DNA of 5,727 nucleotides. It comes from Chloroflexota bacterium. Its GTDB lineage: Bacteria > Chloroflexota > Limnocylindria > Limnocylindrales > CSP1-4. The translations under genes were made by a program, and so were the position numbers. Where the stretch lies: assembly GCA_013695505.1 (NCBI GenBank), contig JACDAH010000114.1:1-5727 (forward strand), given 5' to 3'. The notes below the pieces were generated by a model, which was not told where the DNA came from, searched no databases, and saw only the letters and a program-made list of their open reading frames with translations. Positions 1-5,727 of the stretch are shown here, piece by piece; position 1 is the first letter of the stretch, and every line of letters begins with the position of its first letter.

Positions 1-1
1 G

Positions 2-1174
2 CTCCAGGCCGATGCCAAGACCCACGTCGAGACGATCCACGGCCGCTCGTCGACCGAGGCAGCCTCCCTCCGCCGCGGAGCCGACGATGACGTCGCGGCG
101 GTCCGCGAGTGGTCGAAGTCCGAGATCGCCCGCATCCGCGAAGAGACCGAGGCCAAGATTACCGAGCGCAAGGCTCGGCTCGAGACCGAGATCGACGCCC
201 ACGCCGGCGTCATCGAGCGCGAGATCGACGCAGTCCAGCGGACCGTCGCCGCCTTCGAGTCCGAGATGGAAACCTTCTTCGAGCGCCTCAACGCCGAGGG
301 CGATCCGAGCCGGTTCGCGACGATGGCCGAGAACCTGCCGGAGCCGCCGTCCTTCGGGGACGTCGGCGGCGGCCCGGCCGAGACCGATGGACCGGCCGCC
401 GAGGCGGTCACGGGCGGCAGCGACGAGGCCACCGAGACGGAGGCCGGCGCGACCGAGTCGGAGAACGATGCGGTTGCCATCGGCGACGCTGAGACGACCA
501 ACGCCGCAGGTGACGAATCCGTCGATCGCGGCAGCGCGCCGGTCGGCGGCTCGTTCGAAGGCAGCGAGGGCTTCGAGGGTGGTGACGGCGAGGAAGACCG
601 CGAGGCAGCCTTCGCCGCCATCCAGGCCGCTGCCGAGGCCGCCGCCAGCGCCGAGGTCGCGGCCGACGCCGCAGCCCGCGCCGAGGCCATCGCCGACGTG
701 GCGATCGAGATCATCGGCAACCACGAGGACGACGAGTCCGACCCGCGCTTCGCGGCCCTCGGCCTCTCCCCCGACTACGACGCCGCCGAGGCCGAGGCGC
801 GCGTCGACGCCGGCTCGGACGAGGACATCCCCGAGATCGGCGACGACGCGCTCGCCGCTCGGATCGCCGGGCTCGTCCCGGGCAGGGGCAAGGGCACCGC
901 AGGCGAGTCGACCGCGACGCAGGTCGTCGTCGTCGGGCTGATCAGCGTCGCCAGCATCGCCAGCTTCAAGCGCCATCTCGGACGCCTGGCCGGCGTCCAG
1001 TCGGTCGGCGTTTCGTCCGGTCCCGACGGCGAGTTCATCTTCGCCGTGAACCACGACGCCGGCGTCCTCCTCCGCGAGGCGATCCCGTCCCTGCCGACGT
1101 TCCAGGCCCGCGTCACCGGCTCGTCCGACGGCCTCGTCCACGTCACCGCCCACGATCCAGAGGGTGACGCGTAG
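2..1174 (+). CDS. Coiled-coil protein with acidic linker and C-terminal ferredoxin-like-fold domain (5' end outside window)
   Basis: The open frame enters from the left edge with no start and ends at a TAG, leaving 390 visible residues. The first internal ATG is at 266, but the coiled-coil pattern and coding bias continue upstream of it, so the gene is truncated by the window. Visible residues 1-95 are charged and rich in Glu, Arg and Ala with regular hydrophobic spacing (for example SEIARIREETEAKI), as in a long coiled coil. Residues about 128-200 are a low-complexity Gly/Glu/Asp/Ala linker. Residues 201-239 are an Ala-rich helix. Residues 306-385 form a compact domain whose predicted order, strand-helix-strand-strand-helix-strand, resembles an ACT/HMA-like ferredoxin fold. 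No signal peptide or membrane segment is visible. I do not recognise a named family. The gene lies 62 bases before the CpaE/TadZ-like ATPase gene on the same strand, so a scaffold or partner role for that ATPase is a reasonable inference. The reading frame is secure; the function is unknown. Confidence 0.85.
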   Translation, partial: LQADAKTHVETIHGRSSTEAASLRRGADDDVAAVREWSKSEIARIREETEAKITERKARLETEIDAHAGVIEREIDAVQRTVAAFESEMETFFERLNAEGDPSRFATMAENLPEPPSFGDVGGGPAETDGPAAEAVTGGSDEATETEAGATESENDAVAIGDAETTNAAGDESVDRGSAPVGGSFEGSEGFEGGDGEEDREAAFAAIQAAAEAAASAEVAADAAARAEAIADVAIEIIGNHEDDESDPRFAALGLSPDYDAAEAEARVDAGSDEDIPEIGDDALAARIAGLVPGRGKGTAGESTATQVVVVGLISVASIASFKRHLGRLAGVQSVGVSSGPDGEFIFAVNHDAGVLLREAIPSLPTFQARVTGSSDGLVHVTAHDPEGDA

Positions 1175-1221
1175 CCGGCCCGCTGGCCCGAACGCGTCCC
1201 TCTCACCACCACCGCGAGACT

Positions 1222-1227
1222 GGGGAG
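1222..1227 (+). promoter_or_regulatory. Ribosome binding site of the CpaE/TadZ-like gene
   Basis: GGGGAG lies nine bases before the GTG at 1237. It is the best Shine-Dalgarno match in the 62-base gap and decides in favour of this GTG as the start. I see no convincing promoter or terminator in the same gap, which supports co-transcription with the gene upstream. Confidence 0.7.
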
Positions 1228-1236
1228 TAACCCACC

Positions 1237-2481
1237 GTGGCACGACCGGCGATCGTCATCGCACTTCCGACGGCTGAACGCGCGCCGGTCACCGCCGAGC
1301 TCCGCGCCGCCGGGTTCGAGGCGATCACCATCGGGTCGCCAGACGAGCTCGATGCCCTGCTGACCGAGCGAGGCGACATCGCGGTCGCGATCCTCGACGG
1401 CGAGACGGACTTCGACACCTCGCTCGAGTACTACGGCCTTCTCCACGACAACGGTCGGAACATCCCGGCGCTGATGGTGATGTCGCCCCGGGCGCTCAAC
1501 TCGCTGTTCAGTCCGGCCTCGGCCGACGAGTTCTTCAGCCGCCCGTACACGGTCGACTCGATCCGCTGGCGGGTCGAGGCGATGTGCATCCGGTCGGTGA
1601 CGATCGACGACGGATCCGGCCCGGTCATCCAGGGCGGCTCCATGGAGATGGGCGACTGGTCGCGCCGGGCGACGGTCATCGCAATCTTCAATCCGAAGGG
1701 CGGGGTCGGCAAGACGACGATCGCCACCAACCTCGCCGCGGCGCTCCAACTCCACATGGGCCAGAAGGTCCTCCTCGTCGACGCCGACACGGTCACCGGC
1801 CATGTGACCACGTCGCTCGGCCTCGAGCAGGTCCGGACCGTCGCCGACAGCTGGCGCGATCAGGCCGAGGGCGGCGACCTCGAGACCCTCACCGAGATCA
1901 CTTCGGCGCACCCGTCCGGCATGTCCGTCGTTGCCCTGACGTCCTCGCCCATGAACACCGAGATCCTCGAGCCGAGCCGGATCGCGGACGCGATCACGAC
2001 CTCCCGCCCGGCATACGACTTCATCGTCGTCGATCTCCACCCCTCGTACAGCGCCCTCAACCGGGCGATCTTCGACAAGGCCGACAGGATTCTCGTCCCG
2101 GTCACGCCGGACGTCCCCGCGCTGCGGGCCGCCGTTCAGCTCCGCGACGTGGCCATCGAGCTCAACGTCCAGGATCGCCTCGCCCTCGTCATCAACCGGG
2201 CGAACAGTGGGGTGTCCGTGGCGGACATGGAGAAGACGGTAGGAATGCCGGCCCTTGCGCTCATCCGATCCGGCGGCCTGCTGTTCGTCCGTGCCGCCAA
2301 CGAGGGCCGGACGGTGATCGAGATGTATCCGAAGGAACGCGTTGCCGAGGACTTCGACGCCCTCGCCGAGCGGCTCGTCCGGACCTTCGCCACCGAGGTC
2401 GCGCCGCGACGGTTGCCGGTTGCTCGGAGCGGCGGGTTCCGCAACCCGTTCGGCCGCACGAAGGAAGCCGCCCGCGTCTGA
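1237..2481 (+). CDS. CpaE/TadZ-like protein: atypical receiver domain plus ParA/MinD-type ATPase
   Basis: This is a 414-residue protein with a GTG start set by the GGGGAG site nine bases upstream. Residues 5-118 look like a receiver domain: the usual phospho-acceptor position is kept as D54 (AILDGE) and Ser83 ends strand 4, but the conserved Lys of strand 5 is Arg102 (RPY) and the acidic pair after strand 1 is missing (ALPTAE). Residues about 146-395 are a ParA/MinD-type ATPase. They contain the deviant Walker A KGGVGKTT at 154-161 with signature Lys154 and catalytic Lys159, the switch I region VDAD at 181-184, and Walker B FIVVD ending at D266. His268 sits where relatives usually have the first Pro of D-x-P. 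This order matches CpaE/TadZ proteins, which place or organise Tad/Flp pilus machinery at the membrane. No other Tad gene is present here, so a different MinD-like positioning role is possible. The last 20 residues are basic (RNPFGRTKEAARV). The domain assignment is strong; the cellular role is inferred. Confidence 0.87.
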   Translation: MARPAIVIALPTAERAPVTAELRAAGFEAITIGSPDELDALLTERGDIAVAILDGETDFDTSLEYYGLLHDNGRNIPALMVMSPRALNSLFSPASADEFFSRPYTVDSIRWRVEAMCIRSVTIDDGSGPVIQGGSMEMGDWSRRATVIAIFNPKGGVGKTTIATNLAAALQLHMGQKVLLVDADTVTGHVTTSLGLEQVRTVADSWRDQAEGGDLETLTEITSAHPSGMSVVALTSSPMNTEILEPSRIADAITTSRPAYDFIVVDLHPSYSALNRAIFDKADRILVPVTPDVPALRAAVQLRDVAIELNVQDRLALVINRANSGVSVADMEKTVGMPALALIRSGGLLFVRAANEGRTVIEMYPKERVAEDFDALAERLVRTFATEVAPRRLPVARSGGFRNPFGRTKEAARV

Positions 2482-2582
2482 GTCCGTGATGGATCCGATC
2501 TTCTCCGCCAGCTCAGCCAGGTTGTTCGCCGTCAGTGTCCGTTTCGGGCGGGCCTGAACCCGCGCCTGGATCCACCGCCGGG
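2482..2582. other. Convergent intergenic gap
   Basis: These 101 bases lie between the stop of the CpaE/TadZ-like gene (plus) and the stop of the gene downstream of acs (minus). The gap holds a GC-rich hairpin, listed separately, and two copies of the palindrome GGATCC at 2491-2496 and 2568-2573. The minus strand stays open in one frame with GC-rich third positions but has no ATG or GTG start in that frame, so I call no gene. Confidence 0.6.
2546..2566. terminator. Possible weak bidirectional hairpin between convergent genes
   Basis: GGGCGGG at 2546-2552 can pair with CCCGC-CC at 2559-2566, giving seven G-C pairs with one bulged G at 2564 and the six-base loop CCTGAA. There is no T-run on either side, so it is not a classical intrinsic terminator. 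Its place between two converging genes is the main argument for a terminator role. In DNA this GC-rich such a hairpin can easily arise by chance. Confidence 0.28.
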
Positions 2583-3236
2583 CTAGGAGCGGTCCTGCCA
2601 CGTCGTTCCGCCCAGGGGCGCGCCGGGCAGTCTCTGGGCCTTGATCCCGGTCCGCTTGTCGATCTGCTCGACGCCGCGCAGGTAGAAGCGATTGACCAGG
2701 ACGGTCTCGACGTCCGGATCGCCGACGCGCACGTCGCCGTACGTCGCGACCGCCTCGACGACGGGGACGAACATCTCGGTCGCCCGATCCAGGAGCCGAT
2801 CCGGTTCGGAGCCCGGGTGCATGAAGACCGTGCCGAGGACCCGGAAGGGCGGCACCTCCAGGGCAACGTCGTACGAGACCTTGTGGACGCGGTGGGCCGC
2901 GCGCTCGATGTCGGTCAGCTCCGGCATCGAGCCCTCGCCGGCAAGGACGAGGATCAGATCGTACGGGTCGACGCTCTTCAGCCCGGGCGCCTCGACGAGC
3001 GGCCCGGACCCGTCGATCGGGCTCCACTGGACATCGTGGATCGCGACCGCCTCACGCTTGTTGAGCGCATCGGACAGGCGGCCCTCCACGTCCATCCGGC
3101 CGGTGAGCCGCCAGTCCTCGGTAACCGCGTCGAAGGCGACGCCGGCCCGCATGACCCGCAGGCCGGTCGGCGCAACGGGCGTCGGGACCGCGACCGCCGC
3201 CGGGGCCTTCTTGCGCCGGAGGAAGTTCAGGGGCAC
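2583..3236 (-). CDS. Uncharacterised 217-residue protein with probable internal repeat, coupled to acs
   Basis: This gene starts with a GTG four bases after the acs stop codon and has GAGGA eight bases upstream inside the end of acs, so translation is probably coupled. The frame stays open further upstream inside acs, but the Shine-Dalgarno site and the end of acs favour this start. The N-terminus is basic (PLNFLRRKK), followed by an Ala/Pro/Val stretch to about residue 23, with no membrane segment. Two similar segments can be seen. Residues 43-70 contain GRMDVEGRLSDALN and then AVAIHDV. Residues 132-163 contain GTVFMHPGSEPDRLLDRATE and then FVPVVEAV. Each is followed by a hydrophobic strand (DLILVLAG and VLVNRFYLRG). 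This suggests two copies of a small beta-rich unit. I do not recognise a named family and assign no function. Its position suggests co-expression with acetate activation, but that may not reflect a shared pathway. Confidence 0.8.
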   Translation of the reverse strand: MPLNFLRRKKAPAAVAVPTPVAPTGLRVMRAGVAFDAVTEDWRLTGRMDVEGRLSDALNKREAVAIHDVQWSPIDGSGPLVEAPGLKSVDPYDLILVLAGEGSMPELTDIERAAHRVHKVSYDVALEVPPFRVLGTVFMHPGSEPDRLLDRATEMFVPVVEAVATYGDVRVGDPDVETVLVNRFYLRGVEQIDKRTGIKAQRLPGAPLGGTTWQDRS

Positions 3237-3240
3237 GCCG

Positions 3241-5205
3241 TCAGTCCTCGGACTTGGCGCTGTTTTCTCGGATCGTCTCGACGACGGCGGCGTCGGCGAG
3301 AGTCGTGGTGTCGCCGAGAGACCGGCCCTGGGCGATGTCGCGCAGGAGCCGCCGCATGATCTTGCCGCTCCGGGTCTTCGGCAGGTCTGGGGTGAACATG
3401 AGGGCCTTCGGCTTGGCGATCGGGCTGATCTTGGTCGCAACGTGGCGGCGGAGCTCCTCGCCCAGCTCGGGGGTCGGCTCGAAGCCGAGGCGGAGGATGA
3501 CGAACGCATTGATCGCCTCGCCGGTCACCGGATCCGGCCCGCCGACGACCGCCGCCTCGGCCACGGCCGGATGCGACACGAGGGCGCTCTCGATCTCGGT
3601 CGTGGACAGGCGGTGACCGGAGATGTTCATGACGTCATCGACGCGGCCGAGCAGCCAGAAGTAGCCCTCCTCGTCCCGCTTCGCGCCGTCACCGGCAAAG
3701 TACATCCCGGGGAACCGGCTCCAGTACGTCTCCTTGTAGCGCTCCGGATCACCGTAGATCCCGCGCAGCATCGCCGGCCACGGCCGCTTCAGGACGAGAT
3801 ACCCGCCGCCCCCGTTCGGGACCGACTTCCCATCGCCGTCGACGATGTCGGCCTCGATCCCTGGGAACGGGAAGGTCGCGCTGCCGGGCTTCGTGACGGT
3901 CACGCCGGGCAGCGGCGTGATCAGGATCTGGCCGGTCTCGGTCTGCCACCACGTGTCGACGATCGGGGCCTTGCCGCCGCCGATGTGCTCGCGGTACCAG
4001 AGCCATGCCTCGGGGTTGATCGGCTCGCCGACAGAGCCCAGGACCCGGAGCGTGGAGAGGTCGTGCTTCGCGGGGTGCTCGGCGCCCTGCTTCATGAACG
4101 CCCGGATCGCGGTCGGGGCGCAGTACAGGATGGTGACCTTGAGCTCCTCGATGATCGACCACCAGCGGTCCCAGCCCGGAGTGTCCGGTGAGCCTTCGTA
4201 CAGGACCCCGGTCGTGGCGTTCGCCAGTGGCCCATAGACGATGTAGCTGTGGCCGGTCACCCAGCCGATGTCGGCCGCGCACCAGTACACGTCGTCGGGT
4301 TTGATGTCGAAGATCTGCTTGTGGCTGTACGACGTGCCGACGAGGTAGCCGGCGGTCGTGTGGGTGATCCCCTTCGGCTTCGCCGTCGAGCCCGACGTGT
4401 AGAGCAGGTACAGCATGTGCTCGCTGTCGAGCGGGACCGGCGGGCATTCAGCCGATTGTCGCTCGACGAGGTCGTGCCACCACAGGTCGCGACCCTCGAC
4501 CACGGTCGTGTCGGGGGCGTCGTCGCCGAGGCGGCGGACGATCAGAACGTGTTCGACGGTCGGGCTGGCGGCCACCGCCTCGTCCACCGCGGCCTTGAGC
4601 GGCATCGCCTTGCCCCGTCGCCAGCTCCCGTCGGCGGTGATCAGAAGCTTCGCTTCCGCGTCGTTGATCCGGCCGCTGAGGGCCTCGGCGGAGAACCCGG
4701 CGAAGACGACCGTGTGCGGCGCTCCGATCCGGGCACAGGCGAGCATCGCGATCGGCAGCTCGGGGATCATCGGCATGTAGATCGCGACGCGATCGCCGCT
4801 CCGGATCCCGAGCTCCTTGAGGGCGTTCGCCGCCTTCTGGACCTCGCGATGGAGATCGTCGAAGGTGATCGTCCGACGGTCGCCGGGCTCGCCGATCCAG
4901 TGATAGGCGACCTTTTTCCCGAGTCCGTTGGCGACGTGCCGGTCGACGCAGTTCTCGCTCATGTTGAGCTTGCCGCCGACGAACCACTTGGCGAAGGGGA
5001 GATCCCATTCGAGGGTCGTCTCGAACGGCTCGTTCCAGGTCACCGTCTCGCGGGCGACCTTCGCCCAGAACGCCTCCGGATCGCGGGCGGCCTCGTCGTA
5101 CAGCTCGGCCGTGGCGTTGGCCTGAGCCGTGAATGCCGGGTCGGGCGGGAAGGTCCGGCCCTCGGCGAGTAGGTTCTCGATCTCGGGTCGCTGATCGACG
5201 CTCAC
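3241..5205 (-). CDS. acs: Acetyl-CoA synthetase (AMP-forming acetate-CoA ligase)
   Basis: This cytoplasmic enzyme joins acetate, ATP and CoA through acetyl-AMP to give acetyl-CoA, AMP and pyrophosphate. At 654 residues it has the usual family length. The GTG start is chosen because AGGAG lies seven bases upstream; an ATG 20 codons earlier has no better site and would add an atypical N-terminus. The Acs-specific N-terminal region (about 30-90, with [12 protein letters not shown]) is followed by the AMP-binding core and the mobile C-terminal domain. The ATP loop is [11 protein letters not shown] at 269-279, with Ala275 where Gly is most common. The acetate pocket residues V316 and T317 (GWVTGHSY) and W420 (DTWWQTETG) match V310, T311 and W414 of the Salmonella enzyme at a constant offset of six. 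Hinge D523 (GRVDDV) and the catalytic Lys615 (RSGKIMRR) follow the same offset. Lys615 is the residue acetylated by Pat/AcuA-type enzymes in other bacteria, so similar control is possible. No frameshift or missing catalytic residue is seen. The gene downstream is probably co-translated. Confidence 0.97.
   Translation of the reverse strand: MSVDQRPEIENLLAEGRTFPPDPAFTAQANATAELYDEAARDPEAFWAKVARETVTWNEPFETTLEWDLPFAKWFVGGKLNMSENCVDRHVANGLGKKVAYHWIGEPGDRRTITFDDLHREVQKAANALKELGIRSGDRVAIYMPMIPELPIAMLACARIGAPHTVVFAGFSAEALSGRINDAEAKLLITADGSWRRGKAMPLKAAVDEAVAASPTVEHVLIVRRLGDDAPDTTVVEGRDLWWHDLVERQSAECPPVPLDSEHMLYLLYTSGSTAKPKGITHTTAGYLVGTSYSHKQIFDIKPDDVYWCAADIGWVTGHSYIVYGPLANATTGVLYEGSPDTPGWDRWWSIIEELKVTILYCAPTAIRAFMKQGAEHPAKHDLSTLRVLGSVGEPINPEAWLWYREHIGGGKAPIVDTWWQTETGQILITPLPGVTVTKPGSATFPFPGIEADIVDGDGKSVPNGGGGYLVLKRPWPAMLRGIYGDPERYKETYWSRFPGMYFAGDGAKRDEEGYFWLLGRVDDVMNISGHRLSTTEIESALVSHPAVAEAAVVGGPDPVTGEAINAFVILRLGFEPTPELGEELRRHVATKISPIAKPKALMFTPDLPKTRSGKIMRRLLRDIAQGRSLGDTTTLADAAVVETIRENSAKSED
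3245..3249 (-). promoter_or_regulatory. Ribosome binding site inside the end of acs
   Basis: On the minus strand GAGGA lies eight bases before the GTG at 3236-3234 and within the last codons of acs. It sets the start of the downstream gene and points to translational coupling. Confidence 0.6.
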
Positions 5206-5212
5206 GGGTCCG

Positions 5213-5217
5213 CTCCT
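5213..5217 (-). promoter_or_regulatory. Ribosome binding site of acs
   Basis: On the minus strand AGGAG lies seven bases before the GTG at 5205-5203. This strong, well-spaced match is the reason for preferring that GTG over the ATG at 5265. Confidence 0.75.
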
Positions 5218-5240
5218 GCCGGTGGCCGGCGCGCGCACGC

Positions 5241-5250
5241 AGTTCGAACT
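5241..5250. promoter_or_regulatory. Ten-base perfect palindrome in the acs leader (possible operator)
   Basis: AGTTCGAACT is its own reverse complement. It lies about 36 bases before the acs start and just downstream of the possible -10 element, where a repressor could block transcription. The symmetry does not extend beyond ten bases and I cannot link it to a known regulator, so this is only a candidate site. Confidence 0.25.
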
Positions 5251-5263
5251 TGACTGAGAGGCC

Positions 5264-5292
5264 ATTCTACGCGGGCTCGGGCCCGGGGTTCG
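5264..5292 (-). promoter_or_regulatory. acs: Possible acs promoter
   Basis: On the minus strand TAGAAT (5269-5264) matches five of six bases of the sigma-70 -10 consensus and is the most AT-rich spot in this gap. Seventeen bases upstream lies CGAACC, a poor -35 match. Transcription would start near 5257 and give a leader of about 50 bases. The -10 alone is suggestive; the promoter as a whole is unproven. Confidence 0.3.
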
Positions 5293-5322
5293 GCGCCGAC
5301 AGGACTCCGGGTCACGAATCCC

Positions 5323-5727
5323 TCAGAAGTGCGGCTCGTCGAGGAGCCAGCGGCCATCGACGCGGACGAGCCCCCATGCCCCGCTGAATGTCCGCGGTGA
5401 CGGTTCGACCGTACGGTATTCGACCAGCGTCACCGCAACGGTCGCCGTGCCGCGCGGCGCGTCGAGCGCGGTCGTTCGCAGCCGGGTGATGGCGATCCGG
5501 GTCGTCCGGGAGAAGCGCCCGATGAGCCACTCGCCGGGCGGGTAGTTGCGCTGCATGCGGTCCGACCAGCGGCTGATCGCGCGATCCCAATCGTGCGCAG
5601 CCGCGGCATCGTAGAAGTCCAGGACAGCCGCGCCCGGAGTAACAGCCGCCGGAGCAGCGGTCGGACGCGGCGTCGAACGAGGCGCCGGTGGTGCAGTCGG
5701 CGACGGGGTCGGCGTGAGGGTCGGGGC
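5323..5727 (-). CDS. Protein with Thr/Pro-rich linker and C-terminal NTF2-like domain (5' end outside window)
   Basis: The minus-strand frame is open from the right edge to a TGA at 5325-5323, giving 134 visible residues. An internal ATG at 5556 exists, but the frame above it encodes a continuous, sensible protein, so the true start lies outside the window. Visible residues 1-31 are a low-complexity Thr/Pro/Ala/Ser linker (TLTPTPSPTAPPAP), typical of the stretch between a lipoprotein anchor or membrane helix and an outer domain. Residues 32-134 look NTF2-like: a first helix AAVLDFYDAAAAHDWDRAI, a strand-rich middle (TATVAVTLVEYRTV), and the characteristic ending WGLVRVDGRWLLDEPHF. NTF2-like folds bind small ligands or act as protein-interaction modules; no catalytic residues can be named here. 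The part outside the window could be a lipoprotein signal or a membrane-bound kinase or regulator. It lies 117 bases upstream of acs on the same strand, with a possible promoter between them, so the two may be separately transcribed. Confidence 0.8.
   Translation of the reverse strand, partial: APTLTPTPSPTAPPAPRSTPRPTAAPAAVTPGAAVLDFYDAAAAHDWDRAISRWSDRMQRNYPPGEWLIGRFSRTTRIAITRLRTTALDAPRGTATVAVTLVEYRTVEPSPRTFSGAWGLVRVDGRWLLDEPHF

Noticed and set aside
12..941. A 309-codon plus-strand open frame rich in Pro, Ser and Arg
   Set aside because: It is a frame-shifted reading of the coiled-coil gene, with low-complexity composition typical of a shadow frame.
2482..2582. Protein-like minus-strand reading in the convergent gap (for example TLTANNLAELAEKIGS) that could be a lost tail of the gene after acs
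   Set aside because: No ATG or GTG start lies in that frame, and a one-base shift from the upstream gene would run on antisense through the whole ATPase gene without a stop until 775. GC-rich third positions alone are not enough.
775..3027. A 750-codon open frame on the minus strand opposite the coiled-coil and CpaE/TadZ-like genes
   Set aside because: It is antisense to well-supported genes, is very rich in Arg, Asp and Gly, and shows no domain motif. Long antisense frames are expected in DNA this GC-rich.
2692..4191. A 499-codon plus-strand open frame opposite the acs region
   Set aside because: It is antisense to acs and the gene after it; acs is identified by many conserved residues and this frame has none.
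5241..5250. GTTCGAAC resembling a tRNA T-loop
   Set aside because: The five bases on each side do not pair as a T-stem on either strand, and no acceptor or anticodon arm can be built around it.
5203..5265. ATG at 5265 as the acs start
   Set aside because: It adds 20 atypical residues, overlaps the possible -10 element, and lacks a ribosome binding site as good as the AGGAG before the GTG at 5205.

Overview
The window is very GC-rich, with short intergenic gaps, codons that mostly end in G or C, and GTG starts on all three genes whose start is visible. It has no rRNA, tRNA, CRISPR, insertion sequence or phage gene. This fits an ordinary chromosomal segment of a high-GC bacterium. Gene content and protein style (a stand-alone CpaE/TadZ-like ATPase, a Thr-Pro linker before an NTF2-like domain, proteins of no named family) suggest Chloroflexota of the Limnocylindria type or a deep Actinomycetota lineage. 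That placement is inference and cannot be settled without a database search.

Layout. Positions 2-1174 (+) hold the 3' part of a gene for a coiled-coil protein with a long acidic linker and a small alpha/beta domain at its C-terminus. After 62 bases, 1237-2481 (+) encodes a CpaE/TadZ-like protein: a degenerate receiver domain followed by a ParA/MinD-type ATPase. These two genes look like one transcription unit. A 101-base convergent gap (2482-2582) holds a weak GC-rich hairpin. On the minus strand, reading leftwards, 5323-5727 is the 3' part of a gene for a protein with a Thr/Pro-rich linker and an NTF2-like domain. A 117-base gap with a possible promoter and a 10-base palindrome follows. Then comes a complete acetyl-CoA synthetase gene (acs, 3241-5205) and, coupled to its stop codon, a 217-residue protein of unknown family (2583-3236) that appears to contain an internal duplication.

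How the genes work together. Acs activates acetate to acetyl-CoA, and its key residues are all present. The small protein downstream is probably co-translated with it, but its role is unknown. The plus-strand pair probably works together: ParA/MinD-type ATPases usually act with a partner that places or regulates them, and the coiled-coil protein encoded just upstream is the natural candidate. No other Tad/Flp pilus gene lies in the window, so a pilus role for the ATPase rests on family resemblance alone. I see no clear new defence or mobile system. The least explained items are the coiled-coil/ATPase pair and the duplicated protein behind acs.
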